The notes below the pieces were generated by a model. It was not told the DNA's origin. It ran no database searches and was given only the letters and a program-made list of their open reading frames with translations. A program made the position numbers and the translations under genes. Below, in pieces: positions 5,773-8,724 of a stretch of DNA of 8,724 nt (position 1 is its first letter; each line of letters opens with the position of its first letter). Source of the stretch: Pseudomonadota bacterium (lineage in GTDB: Bacteria > Pseudomonadota > Alphaproteobacteria > Rhizobiales > Xanthobacteraceae); the NCBI GenBank assembly GCA_021823875.1, contig JAKAMD010000132.1, positions 1 to 8,724 on the forward strand, read 5' to 3'.

Positions 5773-7305
5773 ATGTTCGACAACCTGTCGGAAAAGCTGG
5801 GCGGCATACTCGACCGCCTCACCCGCCGCGGCGCATTGACCGAGGCCGACGTCGAAGCGGCGCTGCGCGAGATCCGCCGCGCGCTGCTCGAGGCCGACGT
5901 CGCGCTCGATGTGGCGCGCGAGTTCACCGCCAAGGTGAAGGCGCAGGCGGTCGGCGTCGAGGTGATGAAGTCGGTCACCCCGGGCCAGATGGTCGTCAAG
6001 ATCGTGCACGACGCGTTGGTCGCCACGCTCGGCTCCGACCAACAGGGCATCGATCTCAACGCCGCGCCGCCGGTCGCCATCATGATGGTCGGCCTGCAGG
6101 GCTCCGGCAAAACCACCACCACCGCCAAGATCGCCAAGCGGCTCACCGACCGCAACAAGAGCAAGGTGCTGATGGCCTCGCTCGACGTGCGCCGTCCGGC
6201 CGCCATGGAACAGCTCGCTGTGCTCGGCCGCGACGCCGGCATCGACACGCTGCCGATCGTGGCCGGCCAGGCGCCGCCGCAAATCGCCAAGCGCGCACTC
6301 GAGGCCGGCCGGCTCGGCGGCTACGACGTGGTGATGCTCGATACCGCCGGCCGCACCACGCTCGACGAAGCGATGATGGCGGAAGCGGCCGAGGTGAAGA
6401 ACGCCGCCGACCCGCACGAAGTGCTGTTGGTCGCCGACAGCCTCACCGGCCAGGACGCGGTCAATCTGGCGCGTGCCTTCGATGAGCGCGTGGGTCTCAC
6501 CGGCATCGTGCTGACGCGCGTCGACGGCGATGGCCGCGGCGGCGCCGCGCTTTCCATGCGCGCGGTCACTCACAAGCCGATCAAGCTGATCGGCACCGGC
6601 GAAAAGCTCGACGCGCTGGAAGACTTCGATCCGGCGCGCATTGCCGGCCGCATCCTCGGCATGGGCGACATCGTCGCGCTGGTCGAGAAGGCCGCCCAGC
6701 ACATCGACGCCGAAAAGGCGATGCGCGCGGCCGAAAAGATGCGCAAGGGCCAGTTCGACCTGGCCGACATGCGCGAGCAGTTGCAGCAGATGCAGGCGAT
6801 GGGTGGCATCGGCGGCCTGATGGGCATGATGCCCGGCATCGCCAAAATGAAGAACCAGATCGCCAATGCCGGGCTCGACGAAAGCATCCTCAAGCGGCAG
6901 ATCGCGATCATCGACTCGATGACTCCGAAGGAGCGCCGCAACCCGGACATCCTGAAGGCCAGCCGCAAGAAGCGCATCGCGGCCGGCTCCGGCACCACGC
7001 CGGAGCAGATCAACAAGCTCCTTAAGATGCACCGCGGCATGGCCGACATGATGAAGATCATGGGCAAGGGCAAGCGCGGACCGCTCGCCGGCCTCGGCCA
7101 GATGCTCGGTTTGGGCGGCGGCATGCCCTCGCCGGAACAGATGGCGGAGATGGCCAAGAACATGCCGGGCGGTGGCGCGTTGCCGCCGAATATGCCGGGC
7201 ATGCCGAACCTGCCACCGAACTTCCCGGGCGCGCCCGGTGGATTACCGGGGTTGGGCGGCGCGAAGTTGCCGCCCGGTTTCCCCGGTTTTGGAAAGAAGA
7301 AGTGA
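5773..7305 (+). CDS. ffh: Signal recognition particle protein Ffh (SRP54)
   Basis: GTPase subunit of the signal recognition particle; with 4.5S RNA it binds signal sequences emerging from ribosomes and delivers them to FtsY, whose gene is also in this window. The 510-aa protein has an N domain (about 1-95) and a G domain with P-loop GLQGSGKT (107-114), DTAGR (190-194) and TRVDGDGRGG (248-257, a TKxD-type variant). The methionine-rich M domain lies at about 300-432, with the RNA-binding helix-turn-helix region around SMTPKERRNPDIL (382-394) and the SGTTPEQINKLLK segment (406-418). The last 75 residues are a Gly/Pro/Met-rich tail ending FGKKK, longer than the E. coli C terminus (about 453 aa in total). 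The ATG follows AAAGGTG by 7 nt and gives the standard N terminus. It is the first gene of the operon and is followed after 45 bp by rpsP. Confidence 0.98.
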   Translation: MFDNLSEKLGGILDRLTRRGALTEADVEAALREIRRALLEADVALDVAREFTAKVKAQAVGVEVMKSVTPGQMVVKIVHDALVATLGSDQQGIDLNAAPPVAIMMVGLQGSGKTTTTAKIAKRLTDRNKSKVLMASLDVRRPAAMEQLAVLGRDAGIDTLPIVAGQAPPQIAKRALEAGRLGGYDVVMLDTAGRTTLDEAMMAEAAEVKNAADPHEVLLVADSLTGQDAVNLARAFDERVGLTGIVLTRVDGDGRGGAALSMRAVTHKPIKLIGTGEKLDALEDFDPARIAGRILGMGDIVALVEKAAQHIDAEKAMRAAEKMRKGQFDLADMREQLQQMQAMGGIGGLMGMMPGIAKMKNQIANAGLDESILKRQIAIIDSMTPKERRNPDILKASRKKRIAAGSGTTPEQINKLLKMHRGMADMMKIMGKGKRGPLAGLGQMLGLGGGMPSPEQMAEMAKNMPGGGALPPNMPGMPNLPPNFPGAPGGLPGLGGAKLPPGFPGFGKKK

Positions 7306-7350
7306 TCAACTCGCAGAATTCACGACGTTCGACAGAAAGGACAAACTGAA

Positions 7351-7716
7351 ATGCTCGTTATCCGTATGGCCCGCGCCGGCACCAAGAAGCGGCCGTTCTA
7401 TCACATCGTAGTCGCCGACTCGCGCAGCCCACGCGACGGCCGCTTCATCGAGCGGCTCGGCTATTACAATCCGCTGCTGCCGAAGGAGAAGACCGAGCGG
7501 CTCAAGCTTGATCTCGACAAGGTGAAGGATTGGATGAAGAAGGGCGCGCAGCCGTCCGACCGCGTGATGCGCTTCCTCGATGCCGCCGGCGTCGCCAAGC
7601 GCTCGCCGCGCAGCAATCCGAAGAAGGCGGTGCCGCGCAAGGAACGCAAGGCGCAGGAAGAGGCCGCCAAGGCTGCCGCCAGCGCCGCGCCGGCCGCTGC
7701 TCCGGCCGCGAGCTGA
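7351..7716 (+). CDS. rpsP: 30S ribosomal protein S16
   Basis: Small-subunit protein that binds 16S rRNA early in the 5'-domain assembly. The 121-aa protein has the conserved core, with ARAGTKKRPFYHIVVADSR near the start, DGRFIERLGYYNP (29-41) and GAQPSDRV (65-72). It has a tail of about 30 residues rich in Lys, Glu, Ala and Pro that E. coli S16 (82 aa) lacks; extended basic/alanine-rich tails are usual in alphaproteobacteria. AGAAAGGA (7334-7341) is 9 nt before the ATG. It lies 45 bp after ffh and 15 bp before rimM, without a visible terminator or promoter between, in line with a single transcript. Confidence 0.97.
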   Translation: MLVIRMARAGTKKRPFYHIVVADSRSPRDGRFIERLGYYNPLLPKEKTERLKLDLDKVKDWMKKGAQPSDRVMRFLDAAGVAKRSPRSNPKKAVPRKERKAQEEAAKAAASAAPAAAPAAS

Positions 7717-7731
7717 TCGCCTTAGCCCGCC

Positions 7732-8250
7732 GTGGCCGAACGAATCCGCGTCGCCCGCATCGGGGCCGCGCATGGCATCCGCGGCGAGGTAAAGCTGTGG
7801 TCGTTCACGCAGGATCCGGCGGCCGTCGCCGATTACGGGCCGCTGGAAACGCAGGACGGCACGCGCCGCTTCGAGATCGAAACCTTGCGTGCGGCGAAGG
7901 ATCACTTCGTCGTGCGATTCAAAGGCGTCGGTGACCGCAACGCAGCAGAAGCCTTGCGCAATCTCGATCTCTACGTGCCGCGCGAACGGCTACCGGCGAT
8001 CGAGGAAGACGACACTTACTATTACGCCGACCTCGTCGGTCTTATGGCGGTGACGGCGGACGGTGCGCTGCTCGGCAGCGTCAAGGCGCTGCATAATTTC
8101 GGCGCCGGCGACATCGTCGAGATTGAGCCGGCCGGCGGCGGCACGCCGTTGATGCTGTCGTTCACCGCGGCAAACGTGCCCGCGGTGAATATCGAGGCAG
8201 GGCGGATCGTGGTGGCGGTGCCGAACGAAATCGAGGCCCGCGAAGACTGA
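7732..8250 (+). CDS. rimM: Ribosome maturation factor RimM
   Basis: Assembly factor that binds the 30S subunit, mainly protein S19, and helps mature the 3' head domain of 16S rRNA. The 172-aa protein is normal length. The N-terminal RimM beta-barrel (about 6-85) opens with RVARIGAAHGIRGEVKLWSF. A PRC-barrel at about 97-165 opens with the diagnostic YYYADLVGL (96-104) and contains HNFGAGDIVEI (121-131). The start is GTG at 7732, chosen from the conserved N terminus, 15 bp after rpsP. The Shine-Dalgarno is poor, so re-initiation after rpsP is likely. Gene order rpsP-rimM-trmD is widespread in bacteria. Confidence 0.96.
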   Translation: MAERIRVARIGAAHGIRGEVKLWSFTQDPAAVADYGPLETQDGTRRFEIETLRAAKDHFVVRFKGVGDRNAAEALRNLDLYVPRERLPAIEEDDTYYYADLVGLMAVTADGALLGSVKALHNFGAGDIVEIEPAGGGTPLMLSFTAANVPAVNIEAGRIVVAVPNEIEARED

Positions 8251-8264
8251 GAAGGTCACAGGCC

Positions 8265-8724
8265 ATGTGGCGCGCATCGGTGCTCACCATCTTCCCGGAC
8301 ATGTTCCCCGGGCCCCTGGGCGCGAGCCTGGCTGGCAAGGCGTTGGCGTCCGGGTTGTGGTCGCTCGACGTGCACGACATCCGCCATGCGGCCACTGACA
8401 AGCACCGCACCGTCGACGACACCCCGGCGGGCGGCGGCCCCGGCATGGTGATGAAGGCGGACGTGCTGGCGCGCGCGCTCGACATGCTGCCGCACGACAC
8501 CCGCCCGCGCCTGCTGATGAGCCCACGCGGCGTCCCGCTCACGCAAGGACGGGTGGCCGGGTTCGCCGACGGACCCGGGGCGGTCATCCTCTGCGCCCGT
8601 TTCGAAGGGGTCGACGAGCGGCTGATCAAGGCGCGCGGACTGACCGAGGTCTCGCTGGGCGATTTCGTGCTCTCGGGCGGGGAAATCGCCGCCCTGGCGG
8701 TGATCGACGCCTGCGTTCGGCTGA
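8265..8724 (+). CDS. trmD: tRNA (guanine-37-N1)-methyltransferase TrmD (3' end outside window)
   Basis: SPOUT-fold enzyme that methylates N1 of G37 in tRNAs with G36, using S-adenosylmethionine, which prevents +1 frameshifting. The window holds 153 codons. The N terminus ASVLTIFPDMF is standard. DDTPAGGGPGMVMK lies at about 51-64. The knot region has CARFEGVDER (110-119) and EVSLGDFVLSGGE (128-140), all family marks. At position 111 the usual Gly of CGR(Y/F)EG is Ala. The C-terminal domain is outside the window. The start ATG at 8265 follows GAGAAGG (8249-8255) by 9 nt; that site overlaps the rimM stop, so the two genes are probably translated in sequence. It is the fourth visible gene of the ffh operon; rplS would be expected next. 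Confidence 0.96.
   Translation, partial: MWRASVLTIFPDMFPGPLGASLAGKALASGLWSLDVHDIRHAATDKHRTVDDTPAGGGPGMVMKADVLARALDMLPHDTRPRLLMSPRGVPLTQGRVAGFADGPGAVILCARFEGVDERLIKARGLTEVSLGDFVLSGGEIAALAVIDACVRL

Noticed and set aside
5623..7032. 469-codon open frame antisense to ffh
   Set aside because: Its composition (His, Arg, Gly, Ala, Leu rich) is what a reverse frame of GC-rich coding DNA gives; ffh is certain on the other strand.
1..8724. Mobile elements, CRISPR array, tRNA or phage genes
   Set aside because: No transposase, integrase, regularly spaced repeats or tRNA-like cloverleaf was seen; apart from the palindromic element the window is core chromosomal genes.

Overview
The window is GC-rich chromosomal DNA that looks alphaproteobacterial, most likely order Hyphomicrobiales (Rhizobiales), Bradyrhizobium/Rhodopseudomonas/Xanthobacteraceae-like. 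The reasons are gene content and order (dapF-mtaB and ftsY near ffh-rpsP-rimM-trmD), the protein sequences, alphaproteobacterial-looking promoter spacing, and an extragenic palindrome of a type I associate with these genomes. The assignment is by recognition; no database search was run. There are eleven protein genes (two cut by the window edges), and no tRNA, rRNA, CRISPR array or insertion sequence.

Left part (1-3608), mostly minus strand: the 5' part of ftsY (SRP receptor GTPase), a long composite inverted repeat in the gap upstream of it, then an RluA-family pseudouridine synthase gene on the plus strand. That gene converges on and overlaps by 15 bp the minus-strand mtaB (tRNA methylthiotransferase), which is translationally coupled through a GTGA overlap to the upstream dapF (diaminopimelate epimerase).

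Middle part (3609-5583), plus strand: a divergent promoter region and three consecutive small genes whose products all carry N-terminal signal peptides. They are a GyrI-like/AraC-effector-binding-domain protein with a visible internal duplication, a SIMPL (DUF541) protein and a DUF2059 protein. They are tightly spaced and probably co-transcribed. Their functions are unknown, and this is the least explained part of the window.

Right part (5584-8724), plus strand: a clear -35/-10 promoter followed by a roughly 105-nt leader with several potential hairpins, then ffh (SRP GTPase), rpsP (ribosomal protein S16), rimM (16S maturation factor) and the start of trmD (tRNA m1G37 methyltransferase). This is a classic co-translational targeting, ribosome and tRNA-modification operon.

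The window is therefore largely core housekeeping: translation fidelity (MtaB, TrmD, RluA-type enzyme), ribosome assembly (S16, RimM), membrane targeting (Ffh and FtsY together) and lysine/peptidoglycan precursor synthesis (DapF). I do not see a convincing wholly new system. The best leads are the exported three-gene cluster, the palindromic element at the rluA-type gene start, and the structured ffh leader.
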